Positions 12,634-61,230 of a DNA stretch of 64,000 nt are shown here, piece after piece. Origin of the DNA: Limanda limanda (Eukaryota; Chordata; Actinopteri; Pleuronectiformes; Pleuronectidae). The position numbers and the translations under genes are program-made. The stretch lies in NCBI RefSeq assembly GCF_963576545.1, contig NC_083649.1, forward strand, positions 8,914,906 through 8,978,905, read 5' to 3'. Within the stretch, counting starts at the first letter, position 1. The number at the start of each line of letters is the position of its first letter. Under the pieces are notes generated by a model. That model saw only the letters and a program-made list of their open reading frames with translations. It was not told the origin of the DNA and searched no databases.

Positions 12634-14076
12634 ATGAATCCTTTGATGCTGAGCCGTAAACAACAACTCCACTCCTGTAGTGACAGTGTCAGTGGCCATA
12701 GATCAAAGGAATCTTTATGTCTTGTATTAAATATGTTTCTGACAGCCACAATTACTGAATGCCCAAAGTCACACTGTATAATTGTGTCACACGTAAGGTA
12801 TACTAATCACGACAAAATGGATGAAGTAAAAGAGTGTCCACTCTGTAAGAGAAGACCTTCAATGATTGAACCACTTGTTAGCCCGGTGTTGAACCTGTGT
12901 GAGACCTTCTTACAGGAGAGCGATCAGAGCTCTTCACATGCTCTCTGCAGTCTGCACTCAGAGAAACTCAGACTCTTCTGTCTGGACCATCAGCAGCCAG
13001 AGTGTCTCATCTGCAGAGATTCAGAAAAACACACTGACCACAGATTCAGCCCCATCGATGAAGCTGCACAACAACCCAAGAAGCAGCTTCAGGAAACTTG
13101 GGAGCCCTTGAAGAAGAAGTTACCGTGTTTTGAACGTGATAAAGTAGAGTTGGAAGAAACAGCAAAACATATTAAGGTCCAGGCCGGGCTCACAGAGACG
13201 CAGATCAAGGAGCAGTTTAAAAAGCTTCATCAGTTTCTGGAGGAGGAAGAGGAGGCCAGGATGGCTGCTCTGAGGGAGGAAGAGGAGCAGAAGAGTCCGA
13301 TGATGAAGGAGAAGATTGAGGCTCTGAGCAGAGACATAACGTCTCTTTCAGACACAATCAGAACCACAGAGGACGAGCTGAGAGCTGTAGACGTCTCGTT
13401 TATGCTCAACTACAAGGCTGCAGTGGAACGAGTTCAGCAGCACCCCCTGGTGGATGATCCACAGCTGGCCTCAGGAGCTCTGATGGACGAGGCCAAACAT
13501 CTGGGCAACCTGAGCTTCAACATCTGGAACAAGATGAAGGACGTGGTCTCCTACAGTCCTGTGGTTCTGGACCCAAACTCTGCTAGTCCATCTCTCGTCC
13601 TGTCTGAAGATCTGACCAGTTTGAGTCTAGGAGCAAGACAGAAGCTTCCTGACAATCCAGAGAGGTTTGATCATTTCCTCTCAGTCCTGGGATCTGAGGG
13701 GTTTAACTCAGGGAATCACAGCTGGGACGTCCTGGTTGGAGACAATCCACGCTGGGCACTGGGTGTAAGCTCAGAGCCTGTCCAGAGGAAGGGAAACAAT
13801 CGGTCTGGATTATGGGGAATAGGGTTCTATGACGGGAAATACTCAGCCGGGTCACCATCAGGATCATCTGTTGTCTCTGTGCAGAAGATCCAGAGGATCA
13901 GAGTGAAACTGGACTGGAACATAGGAGAACTGTCGTTCTCTGATCTAGATACTAACAAACACATTCACACCTTTACACACACCTTCACTCAGAAGATGTT
14001 TCCATTCTTTAGCATTAGAGATCCCTTTAAGCTGTTACCTGTGAAAGTCTCTGTGACGCTGGATCAGAACAGTTAG
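12634..14076 (+). CDS. TRIM35-like protein (B-box, coiled coil, PRY-SPRY) lacking most of its RING
   Basis: Single open frame of 480 codons. From about residue 62 (ATG at 12817) it reads as a fish TRIM35-like protein. ECPLCKRR at 67-74 is the last cysteine pair of a C3HC4 RING. A perfect B-box2 follows (C105, H108, C116, H119, C124, C127, H133, H136), then a coiled coil rich in Glu/Lys to about 290, and PRY-SPRY from [19 protein letters not shown] to [13 protein letters not shown] landmarks include [32 protein letters not shown] and [12 protein letters not shown]. Residues 1-61 resemble no TRIM and probably come from repeat DNA, so the true start is probably 12817 or an unseen upstream exon. 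Intact TRIM35-like proteins act as E3 ubiquitin ligases; without the RING this one probably would not. The intact frame suggests recent truncation or retained function. Confidence 0.75.
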   Translation: MNPLMLSRKQQLHSCSDSVSGHRSKESLCLVLNMFLTATITECPKSHCIIVSHVRYTNHDKMDEVKECPLCKRRPSMIEPLVSPVLNLCETFLQESDQSSSHALCSLHSEKLRLFCLDHQQPECLICRDSEKHTDHRFSPIDEAAQQPKKQLQETWEPLKKKLPCFERDKVELEETAKHIKVQAGLTETQIKEQFKKLHQFLEEEEEARMAALREEEEQKSPMMKEKIEALSRDITSLSDTIRTTEDELRAVDVSFMLNYKAAVERVQQHPLVDDPQLASGALMDEAKHLGNLSFNIWNKMKDVVSYSPVVLDPNSASPSLVLSEDLTSLSLGARQKLPDNPERFDHFLSVLGSEGFNSGNHSWDVLVGDNPRWALGVSSEPVQRKGNNRSGLWGIGFYDGKYSAGSPSGSSVVSVQKIQRIRVKLDWNIGELSFSDLDTNKHIHTFTHTFTQKMFPFFSIRDPFKLLPVKVSVTLDQNS

Positions 14077-14897
14077 AGATAAAGATTTTTTTCATCGTGT
14101 TTATTTCTTCAAGACAAATCTGCTTTATTTCTAAAGCTTTGTTTATTTCTCCTTTTACTTCTCACTCATTTTTATTTCTCCAGTCGACTTTTCCACGTGT
14201 GTGCAAATATTTCATTATTTTCTGATCTTTGTATTTGGTTTGTTTTTTATTTCCATGGAAAATATTTTCTATCATTTAGATTTTGTGTGGATCCATGAAG
14301 TCGAGCAAACTGATGAAGATCCACATAAAAACACATTTATCAATAACAGCTGATCATTGTTTACATTCAACAAACTTTATTAAAACTCACACATGAGACA
14401 TGATTCATGTTTAATCACAAAAAGTCTGTTCACATGTGAAATAATCCAACATATATGAACATGTGATGAAGCCAAAATGATTCTGTTTGTAAAAGTGTTT
14501 ATTCAACAGCAGCCTGGTGATGTGATTTAATATTGTGATAAAAATAATAAAAGCTATTAAACAGAGTTCAGATTATTTAAGTTGTAATGTAAATATAACA
14601 TTATCTGTCATTAAGTAGGATTTAACACTCAGATAGTTTCAGGTTTTTAAATTGAGATATATATGCACGTTTATTCATGAATTTTTACTAAATGCTGGGA
14701 CCTAATAGTTGGGCCTACATGTGAAGACAAGGCCTGAGACAACATGTCTTTTTTGTTCTGGAGACAAAGATGAGCTTCCAGAACTCAGTCTCCCAGGGTG
14801 CTTCCACTTCACACCTCGGTGTGAACCTGCCCCTGGAAAGAAAAAGGACAAAGCACGATGCATTTCAAAAGAGTTCCACTAGAACTGCACTATCCAG
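14077..14897. other. TRIM 3' flank with candidate polyadenylation signal
   Basis: AT-rich DNA after the TRIM stop. AATAAA occurs at 14546-14551 and may end the transcript. Nothing else recognised. Confidence 0.4.
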
Positions 14898-15655
14898 TCA
14901 TTTACTGTGACTAAGTATTTCTTGCACTGGCTGTAATAAAGGGATGTAATGAAATGACCTCTTTTGGTCTACAAATAAATATTCAATAGGCTCTACAACC
15001 CTAACATTTAGCTTGTTGCTTTCTTTTGTAAGAAGAGGCAAGAGGGCCAAACTTTCCCAAAAGTCAGACTTTCCCAAAAGTTTGCCCACAGGGTTAGAAA
15101 CACATACAGAATTGGCAAGTTCTTCAATAACAGCCTGACCAATATGGAGGTTATGGCTTTGGAACATTTCTGTAACTGTACGCTTTGTGACAGGTACACT
15201 AGCTGAACTTAACAAAAACAATGCAACTCTTCAAATAACTCATCTACGCCTTTTGCTGGAATAGGAAATATCTTTTCCAATTTTAATAATATTACGGCTA
15301 TTTTTCGCTAAATTAGTTCGAGCACGTTTTCAACAACACCATCATCACTTTCTGTCACTGACTCAGTTTCCACATCACCATATGATCCATCAGCAGAACA
15401 GCCAGCTCTCACATTATCAGAGGTATCTGACATTGGCAATGGGGACACAAATACAACTACACTGGCTTTTAAATCTTTTATTGTGTGTGGATGATGCTTT
15501 CTCTTTTTGTGTGTATAAAATGTGCTGTAAATATTTGTCTTGAAAGGGCAACCAAGAAACACACAACTAACAGTCTCGTTACTTTGAAGATGTGTTCCAA
15601 TATGAACAAAAAAATCTATCCCTGTGGAGAGGTCACTGCATTCAGACTTTATTCC
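14898..15655 (-). pseudogene. Frameshifted relic of a zinc-finger-like fish protein
   Basis: Read from 15655 down to 14898, protein-like sequence continues across frames. First comes FVHIGTHLQSNETVSCVFLG with CPFKTNIYSTFYTHKKRKH, a C2H2-like finger. Then LEKIFPIPAKGVDELFEEL appears in another frame, then LLSSASVPVTKRTVTEMF and IEELANSVCVSNPVGKLLGK, and finally VVEPIEYLF and HYIPLLQPVQEIL. This resembles an uncharacterised multi-copy fish protein I recall but cannot name. Frame changes near 15308 and 15225 and stops between them mark it as broken. No function is assigned. Confidence 0.5.
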
Positions 15656-15671
15656 TTTTTAATTAAGTTGT

Positions 15672-15835
15672 TTATTAGGGGCCAAGCACTGAGGGTCAGG
15701 TGAGGCCCTATTGAAATAGGGAAACAGAGACAATGTTGACATAACTCCACTGTGCATTGTCCTATCACGTCCAAACTTCTGTCTCATGATCGGAGTCCAA
15801 GCCTGAACAGCTCTATTTAAATATTGATTTTGTAT
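15672..15835 (+). mobile_element. Dispersed teleost repeat (GGGCC..AGCAC family), copy B
   Basis: Starts TTAGGGGCCAAGCACTGAGG and TCAGGTGAGGCCCTATTGAA, matching the head of copy A at 12059 in the same orientation. Similarity is clear only for the first 50 bases, and the rest is decayed. With copy A it brackets the TRIM gene and the zinc-finger relic. Confidence 0.5.
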
Positions 15836-17445
15836 TGCAATATGAAAAACTATAACAAATATATAAGTAATGGATTTAGTGCTGTTATTTCCTTCTGATT
15901 CTTACTTTAGAGGACAATCATGTGCTGTGGTTTGATCTACAGTTCCCACAATTCAGGGCGACCGATGGATATAACCAGGAAGTAGTCTATAGATAATCCA
16001 TGGCGTTAGTTAACTGAAGGAAACAATTTATATCCTTTTAAAACTCATGTTTGTTAACATTTAGGTCAAAACACGTGCCATTTAAGGTTAGCTGAGTCAT
16101 CAGAGACACCACTGTAGAGGATGAAGTTGGTAAGAATAAGAAACACTGAATCTGAAAATATGTGTATAATACACTTATATTTGGATTTGACTGAATTATA
16201 GTGAGGAAAACTCTTTAAAAATAGTTTGTAGGAAACTTCCATGATCTCATCTCCTTTTTTTTATTTTATACAAAATGCTTTGGTACTTTACATCAGAAAC
16301 TAGTCAGGTGTATTAGGACAAATTAAATACATTTCTTTATCTTCATTGCATATTTTTCATTTTCATGGTACTGTAAATAAACAAAATTGGTTCAAAAGTT
16401 GAAGTCTGTGTTAAGAGTATAGTTATATAGAAAAAAATGAATTAAATAAAAGCTATTTAGATCACTCAATGTAATCATATCTTAAATATACTTTAAATTA
16501 ATATTTCAATAGGCTATTTAAATTTATAACTTAAGAAATCGGAGAGAAGTGTCTTTAAGTGCCAGAAAAAAAAACCTTGGTAATAAACACATACTCTTTT
16601 AGAAAATAAGATTAAGAGATTTAAAAAATATTGCAGAATGATATATCATTAAATTGTTGATTAAATCACTATAAACATCAGTCTTGCTTTCCTTGGATCG
16701 CAAATTAAAAAGATTGAAGGAGCGATGGCTCATCTCAACACAGCCTCACTTATTCAACTGCCAAATGAACAGTTCAAAAATAGCAGGATTTAAAGAGATC
16801 TATCCCGTGTCATCAAAGAGCTCAGTGGATGTTTGCACTTTCAATGATGATGTTCTGAAAACTGAGCTCAGAGAGAGAGAGAAAGACGGAGAAAAGGAAA
16901 ATCTGCTCTGAGTCTGGCTAATCCGTCGTCTTCTTCCAGACAACCACGATAAGGTCATGGATGAATAAGTTATCCAGTGAATGAGTTATTGATGAGGCCA
17001 TGATGGCAGTGGTGTGTACAGTGTACCTGAGTGTGTGGTGGTGGCCATTGGCATGATGATATTACCAACACTGTGCAAACTGAGCCTTGTAGCCTCCGAA
17101 GAAGGGATTACATAAATGTATTAATTTGAAGAGTTTCACAGAGTCCTGGGCTGAAAGGTTGAGCATGACCATGATAAAAGTATTAACAAAATCTTGTAAA
17201 TACCACGATTATTCAAAGATTCATATGTTTTCTATTATACTTCCCCATTTTACCAGTTTAATCCTATTAACAAGGGCAAAGACCTTCTTATATTATTCAG
17301 TAGTTTTGGTTTGAAGTCGTTAAAGGATTGTTTGTATAGAGGGAAAGTTAAGGCTGCGTAAACGCACTGATTTTGTTGAAGCATAATTTAATTATATCAG
17401 TGATCTTGCATTAAATGATTTCGATTTAATGTATTTTTGAATATA
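15836..17445. other. AT-rich intergenic DNA, nothing recognised
   Basis: No coding similarity, no long repeat and no structured RNA seen. Only short, uninformative open frames occur. Confidence 0.4.
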
Positions 17446-17822
17446 TGTTTTCACCCCAGTCCCTTTGTGTTTTCGTTGGTTTGTTTGTTTGTATGTTTGT
17501 TAGCAATATAAAACAAAAGCAACTGAACAGATGTCCACAAAACTCGCTGGAAAGATGCATTATGGGTCAGGGAAGAACTCGTACAATTTTGGTGCAGATC
17601 CAGGATCTTTTGCAACATTGTGAGATTGGGCTTTTTATCTTTTAACATTTTCATCTTTTCCCAGGGAATTATTCATGAATCTCGATGGGGGAAAAAAAAT
17701 CTGACATATTTAGGGGACTGATATCAATGAGTGTGTGAAATTTGGTGCAGATTGATTGAGTTTAAAGGGACTGTTGGGCTTTGGAAGAGGTCTGCGCTCT
17801 ACGGAGTGCCATTCTAGTTTTA
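17446..17822 (+). mobile_element. Dispersed MITE-like element, plus-oriented half of an inverted pair
   Basis: Starts at a TTTTCACCCCAGTCC then GTTTGTTTGT run, has GGTGCAGATCCAGGATC, GAATTATTCATGAATCT and TTTAGGGGACTGATATC, and ends GAGTGCCATTCTAGTTTT. The same landmarks recur at 61690-62055 (+) and, reversed, at 17863, 19620, 37310 and 46660. It is a common teleost element in my recollection. Confidence 0.6.
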
Positions 17823-17862
17823 TATGTCATTTCTGGCTAACATCTTTGTTTGGATGGATTTA

Positions 17863-18135
17863 AAAACTAGAACGACACTCGGTGGAGCTCCTACCGCCAG
17901 CAAACCCTGTCCATTTAAATTCAATCAAGCTGCACCAGCCGCACTCATAGATATCAATTCCCTAAATGTGCCTTGAAGATCCATGAATCATTCCCTGGAA
18001 GATTGGTGAAAATCTCAATAAACAATGTTGAAACAAGAATCAGGCCATTATTCTGAATTTTGGCGATTCTTTCTTGGTCTACGGGTCCCATCCTTCCACC
18101 AAGGAAACCTTCTAAACGGCCTTTAGTTCTGTCAA
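17863..18135 (-). mobile_element. Dispersed MITE-like element, minus-oriented half of an inverted pair
   Basis: Begins AAAACTAGAACGACACTCGG, the reverse complement of the other copy's end, and continues with ATAGATATCAATTCCCTAAA and GATCCATGAATCATTCCC. It faces the 17446 copy across only 40 bases, so the pair forms an imperfect palindrome. Confidence 0.6.
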
Positions 18136-21061
18136 ACAACTTTCCTTATTTAACAAAGATTTCCAGCCAATAAACTAGATTCTTAGCCCTGTGACTTGAA
18201 TGCAAATTATTGGCAATCCACACAAACTGGGGCTGGAAATGATAAAATATCATATAAATCATCCCAAAATATCCTAGTGGACTATTTATCTTCCTGTAGA
18301 AACCAAAGGGATGAATATCTGAGATTTCTGGAGGCAGCTCAGTGTTTGTAAAGCTTTTGATATATTGAGGTAACATCTCCGTTCTGGTATTTTAAGAGAT
18401 GCCACAGATTTGCCGACAATCAAATCTTGTTTGTACGTTGCTCTCTTCGTGTTTATGTTTTCAGAGCTGGCCTTCGGTTCTATACACCTACGATTTTTCT
18501 ATCAAACCCCAAGTGCCTGTTCCATCTCGGCTGGATTATTCATGGCCACCGCTGCGGTTCAGGAGCGGCCGTGTTGCAGCCCAGTCAAAGAGTCAAGTCC
18601 TTGATCCCAGGTCGTGACCCCTGTCAAAGCCCTGGCTCCTTCATCCCTGGTGAAAGCTCTCCAGAACAAATGGTCTGTTACTGGGGCCGGGTTACGAAAA
18701 ATGAGGAGCTCTGACACGGTTTATGCAGAAGAATATGTTTCAAAATATTTGCTTCTGGGATATTTTCCTCTGATCCATCTCCAAAGTGTCTTTTATTCCC
18801 TGATTCAGACTGAGCGGGCGGGTTTATTCCTTTATCGCTGCTCACTTCTGAGTTCATATAGATGCGTCTTGAAAGAGATTCATAAGACCTCATCTAAGTC
18901 TAATCTTCTTAACCATAAGAGAAGCGTGTAATCCTTAAAACAGGACAATGACCAATATCGAGGTTATGAGACTTTAGCAGGATGACTTCTCTTTCTCTCC
19001 TCATCCACTCTTTCCTCCCGACCGAGCCACTCGTTTAATCTCTAAAACTTTAATAAGATACTCTGTGGTGTCCTTTGAGGATTGTCCTCTGCCGTTCCAC
19101 CAGTGTTAGTGTAACTGAGGGAATGCGACAGGGAATATGACCCACGTGTTGGAAGTAATTAGTCCCGAGATTGCAGATGATCTTCGCGAAAGGAGCGACT
19201 GAGACAATCTGGTGTAATGCCCTCGGAGTCTGTGACTAAGTCTCGTTTTCAGCAAACGTGATAAAAGCTGCCGGTGGAGAGAGAAGTTAACACCTGTTAA
19301 AATGAAAATCCAGCTAAAGTTTCATTAGATCTTCGAGAAGGAAATTTCTTTTTAAGTTATATACAATGAATAGCTTTAATCTGCCTTGCATATACAGAAG
19401 GAAACGTCTCCAGGGAATTTCCGAACAAAGGACACAGCACAAAACAAAACTGCTTTAAAGGATGACACTGAATCATTGAAATTTATACGTTTTTGTATCA
19501 TAAAGGAAACTATACAAAAACAAGAGTGACATTCAGTAGCAGCGTGTTTCCCGCCACCAAAGCCCAACAGTCGCCTCTCCTCCAAATATAACACGCTCAT
19601 ACATATCAGTCCTTTGAATATGGCAGATTTATTGCTTCAAGATCCATGAATTATTCCCTGGGAAATTGGTGAAGATATCCCAAAACACCCATCCTTGTCA
19701 TGGTGAAAACTGCGAAAAATCCTGGATCTGCTGTCTGCTGTAGGAATCCTCGCCAACATTTAATGAGCTCTCTCTTATGTGCCATCCTGCCACCAGGTTT
19801 TGTGGGAATTCGTCCAGTAGTATTTGCGTAATCCCAGTGAGAAACAAACAAACAAACCCCATCTGATGTTGCCTTTCCCTGTCACCGGGGCTGAAGGGGG
19901 TTTGGATGCAATGCCCACATTTCAAAATCTAATTCTCACCTTCCACACTGATTCTGCTGGGTCTTGTCTGAGCTGTTTTGTTTTGTGTTGAATATAAAAA
20001 AATGTGAATACAAAAATGATTTATATAGAGTATATATAAAAGAAAACAGACTGGGGTGAAAACGCAACAACCTTGTAGGAGGTAATAAAACAGGAGAACA
20101 GCATTCAACCAGGGGAGGGAGAACAGGAAGGCGAGTCGATCACAGAGCTGACATATGGACACAGTCAACCATTCACACTCATTCTCACACCTACAGGCAA
20201 TTCAGAGCTGCGAGTTAACCCCAACCTGCACCGGCCGTGTTCGGACTGTGGATGGAGGCCGGTGCACCAGGAGGACACCAGCGTATTCATGAAGAGAACA
20301 ACCACTGCACCACCGTGCCGCTGAGATGACAGGACGATTCACTGAAAGTAAACCATTATGAATAATGCAAAAACAATGACAGACATATATATAATTTAGA
20401 GCAAATGTCTGTGTTGAGCCAACTCTGTTATCGGTTTCTTTCCATCTCCCTTCTCTATCACCTTATCACACACAGACACACACTCACACACACACATAGC
20501 CACACGGATGCACACCCACGCTCATGGTTCCTGGTGATGATTCACATCCGCCGGTGAAAACAGGAAGTAATTACCTTCGGCTCTGAGGTCAGCGCTTGAT
20601 AAATCTACAAGTCGGATTTTCGATTAACTCTGACAACACAGACTGAGCTCAGGATGCCACGGGATAAAAAACTGTGGCGTCAAGTGGGCTCGACCTTTCT
20701 CTGAATCACCAGACTTTGTCCTCTAAGTGATGTCACACCAAATCCATACACACACAACCACAAACGCCCAAAAACATTGGAAACACACTGCGTTTTCTCC
20801 AGTCTGCACTGATCAAACCCTTTGTGACAGATGTCCCCTCGGCTGCTCTCTCTCTGCCTGATCCCCCCCCCCCCCCCCAAGTCCTGGTCCCCTCAGAAGC
20901 TCCAGCACTATGATCATCTGCTCCCACAAGACACTGGTCTACACACATGTCCCCACAAAGGTGCACAGGGACAGAGAGGAGAAACGACTGCTTGAGTACT
21001 GCATCTCTGCTGGAGGTGAGGGCGGGGAAAGAGAGAGAGAGAGGTGAGGTGGAGGAGGGAT

Positions 21062-21093
<32 letters not shown>

Positions 21094-22310
21094 TGGGGGG
21101 TGAGGGAGAGAAAGAGAAGCAATGTTAGTGCTTTTACCCAATCACCAACCAGATCCCGGTTAAGACCTCTCTTTCTGTTAAAGTCTTTTGTGGACTCATG
21201 ACAAAGCTGCAGAAGCAAGCCTTTGTGTGGAAACAATGAGGAGTGTGTTTCTGAGGAGAGAGCCTGCCATTGTGTGCGTGTGTGAGTGTGTGTGTGTGTG
21301 TGTGAGTGGGAACACAAGTGCGTGCACGTCCGAGAGCAAGATAGCATGTGCCGGTTTGAGAAGCTGCCTCTCTGAGTGTGAGTGAAGCGTGTGACAGATG
21401 CAAGTTGTGTGTGAGTGAGTGTGCGGTTGACGGAGTGTGTGTGATTGTCTCCTTCATTTCCTTTGTGCCGATGATTAGGTCGAGGAAAAACAGGAGATGG
21501 CCTCTGCTCATCTGTAAAATTCTCTAATCAGTTCACACGTGCACACGCAGCAAGTGTGACGCACATACACACACACACACACACAGATACACACACACGC
21601 AGCCAGAAAATGTCACCCTCAACTTGCCAGCCCTTGTCAACAGCGAGCATCTCAAGAAAAATAAGGACATCAAAGAGACTGTCGTCGCTGCCTCTATGAA
21701 AATACACCCGAACAGACACACACACACACACACACGTGCACACACTCATAATATGACAGACACGCACGAGTAGAGAATCAACCTCAATAGCTTCCTTGCT
21801 AATGGAAATCCTACCTCACAGATGTGTCCTGTTAGAATTACACATGCATTGTGAATCAGGCTCATGTGAGCAGGTAGTGAACCAGCAGCCACCGGAGGAC
21901 ACTGCAGGTGTGTGAGTGTGTTTGTGTTTGTGAGAGACACCGATTGTGTGTCCGTGCAGTGCATGAACTGAAGAAATGTGTTGCAATCAATATCCAGTGA
22001 CAGCCAAGGAGGCAGGACTTTGAATTCATCGATAAATCCAGGATTTGCACACGCGGCACATGTGCACGTGTCAAGTCTGACGCCAGGATGAAGCTAAAGA
22101 CTGCGATGTCACCACTTCCTCCCACGACCCAGAGATGATGTTTGAAGAAGACGTTTCAACCTGTATTTCTCGCATCAAATAACTAATAAAAACAAGACTC
22201 ACCAGAAAAAAATGGCACTTTAATCTTTATATCTGTGTAATAAGAACTACCTTAAATAACAGAAACTATCTTTGAGAAAAACTTTGTTTGACGTGCACTT
22301 ATTTTGATCC
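18136..22310. other. Intergenic DNA with repeats: purine tracts, CA repeats, element fragments
   Basis: Holds a minus copy of the dispersed MITE family at about 19620-19850 and a second dispersed repeat at 20150-20330. A C14 run lies at about 20865-20878, GA-rich DNA at 21028-21100, and CA/GT repeats at 21280-21303, 21562-21600 and 21716-21737. No gene recognised. Confidence 0.5.
20150..20330 (-). mobile_element. Common teleost dispersed repeat, minus strand
   Basis: Contains GTCAACCATTCACACTCATT, CACACCTACAGGCAATTCAG and ACCACTGCACCACCGTGCCG, hallmark strings of a very common fish repeat whose plus form starts CGGCACGGTGGTGCAGTGGT. Another copy lies at 57165-57420. Confidence 0.55.
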
Positions 22311-22435
22311 ATGTCCCGTCCGAGAACATGAAGGAGGCAGGATGTATGACCTATACTGCATCTGGCCACCAGATGGCGATCAAGACGCTTTGGCTTCACT
22401 TTTGGGAAGCTGTCACGTCATCCATCTTTGTAAGC
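22311..22435 (+). repeat. Short dispersed repeat (GAGGCAGGATGTATGACC family), copy 1
   Basis: Contains TATGACCTATACTGCATCTG, CCACCAGATGGCGATCAAG and TTGGCTTCACTTTTGGGAAG. Related copies lie at 51585-51665 (+) and 54228-54300 (-). It is a short teleost interspersed element of unclear class. Confidence 0.55.
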
Positions 22436-23600
22436 ACTCTTTGATTTAACCTTGCAATACCTAAAATATATAACATTTTATATATTGGATAAATAACAAC
22501 AACATAAGGCCTATGTGCTGTAATGTTGCCAAAAACAGGGCTAGCGGCTCGCAGCTCTTTCTCAAACAGGGGGGGAACAGTGAGGTGGTTGAGCCCCCTA
22601 ATGGCGCCGGGCCCGGCATGTGTGCTGCTGGTTCTCAAACTGATACTCAATCAAAGGAGTCCAAACAGAGGGGGGTTGTTTACTAAAAGTGCCGTCGTGC
22701 TATGCACAGATATACAATGTTAATCTAAAGACTGTATATTCTACACAAGGGCCTTTAAAAAAATCTGCGAATTGTAAAACAAGACCGCTGAAGGGATGAT
22801 GTAAGCGGGAGCCTGAGGACAAAAATGAAAAAATAACAACTGCAGGAGTGGAGAAGAGAAGCGAAGTCATCGGGTAGAAAAACATCAGAGAAGAGATCAG
22901 TGTCAGGAGAGCAATGCTGTGACGCTTAATGAGGAAACAAAGGCAGCAGAGTTAGAGTCAGGACAGCGGTAAGTGGGACAGACGGATGTCTTCTGAATCC
23001 GTAAACAGCCTCTGTCTGGCAACCAGGTCGTTTTGAACTGCCCCCGGCCCCCCGGCCCCCCAACCTACACCTCCTCCCCCAGTGCTCATCCATGCTTCTT
23101 TCTCTGCTACAATATTTATTCACCTGCTGCCACCTATCCTGTACATGTATTCTTCATTATCAGGATTCACCTTAACTGTTCAGAATCTGTATATATATGT
23201 GCTGCATATATATGTATTCATATGCTTCTGTATTTATTCATCCGCTGCTACCTGGTCCTGTTTATATAAATATATATATTGATGTATTCTTCATTCACCT
23301 TAACTGTGCATAATTTACGCCTGTGCTACTTACCTCGATGCACTCCGACCACTTTAATCATTCAGTATTTATCTACGTTCCTACAATCATCAATTTTTCC
23401 CCAGCCCCTTTATCTTGTTCACCGTCCTATAAACAATCATTTACACGACTCTTTACTTTCTAATGGGCTTTTAATCCATTTTAAAACATCTGCATTCCGC
23501 TCCGGAGACATCACCTGTTGAAACCAATCGAAGAAAACACATATTAAAAATAAAAAGTAACTACGCAGGAGGAGAAAACCAAACAATCACCCAGCTGTTG
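22436..23600. other. Intergenic DNA upstream of nbea with a diverged tandem duplication
   Basis: Positions about 23105-23310 hold two diverged copies of a unit of about 137 bases, each with TATTTATTCA, GCTGC.ACCT..CCTGT and TTCACCTTAACTGT. No gene or promoter motif could be assigned. Confidence 0.4.
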
Positions 23601-24100
23601 AGGTTGGACTGTGCTCTGTGTGTGAACCCACGCATGGACGGCTCCATGTTATTCCACTCGGGCACCCCCCCCCATCGGAAAGGGCCCCTGTGCGCATGCG
23701 TGGCGAGCGCGCACTACCGCAGACAGGGGGCGTCAACATCTCTCTCTCTCTCTCTCTCTCTCGACGACCGCACTGACTGCAACCTGCCAATGAGAGAGAG
23801 ACATAGAAAGACAGAGAAGGAGAGAGAGCGAGAGAGAGAGAGAGAGAGGGTCCTGTCAGAGCTCCATCCTTCTTCCAGCCCTATGAATCCCTACATGTTT
23901 CCAGGAGGATAGGGTGAATTCAGAGGATTTGATTTTTTAAAAACCCCACAGATCTCTCCTTTGTTTGTTTTTTTGTGTGTGTGTTTTTTTTTTTTTGTGT
24001 TGCATTTCCCTGCGCATGCCCATGTCGTCCGTGCAGAGCTCGTAAAGGCAGGTGCGAGAGACAGAGGCTTCTCTCCTCCCTTGTTTCCAGAGGGGGGGAC

Positions 24101-60480
<36,380 letters not shown>

Positions 60481-61196
60481 GTGAGTTGGTGGACACTTGA
60501 AAACACACCCTGATGTTATAACTAAATGGCCACATTCATATTTTTTTGCTGAACAGACCCACGCACATCTATCTGTACTTTGCAGGTACCAGGCAACAGA
60601 CATTGACATAGCAACAAATATAAAAAACAATAACACGGGGGAGAGAGGAGATGTGGGTGGACAGGAGGGAGAGAGAGAGAGAGACCAGGAGAGGTTGGAT
60701 TAAGCAGACTGGTTATTATTATGATGACAATAGCAATAATAGTGATACTTATAGATAGGTAATGATGTCATCCATAATAACAGCAACAATGTTATTATTG
60801 ATGCATCAGTTAAAACAAGTAGTAAGTGTAATAATAATGCTAATAATAATAATAATAGGTTAACAATGACAGAGGAGGCAACAACAGTGTCTGCAAACAT
60901 GTCTACTTTTTAACTTTTATCTTTTCATTTTTCAGTTTCACTCCATAATATCGTCATGGTTACGTCACTATATCTGTGTTTGAACTCAGTGTGATTTGTT
61001 ATTGTTCTTAGAGAAATGTCATCTTGACTTACAATGATTATATATTTCACAGTTTCTGATCTGCCAGTGTTCTGTAATTGTTGTTGAAGCTAAACTTATT
61101 TGACACTTGATTAACTGCAGCATGAGTTTGTTTGTGTGTCTGGATGGAATTTAATGAGATGGTTGTGAATAGAGTAGAATTGTATGTGTGTGTAAG

Positions 61197-61230
<34 letters not shown>

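Noticed and set aside
12634..12816. First 61 codons of the TRIM open frame as real protein
   Set aside because: They match nothing in TRIM proteins and continue out of repeat DNA. ATG 12817 or an unseen exon is more likely.
23975..24100. Upstream in-frame start for nbea
   Set aside because: The extension translates a T/G run into Cys/Phe-rich sequence, and the MSSEKP start at 24101 agrees with mammalian MASEKP.
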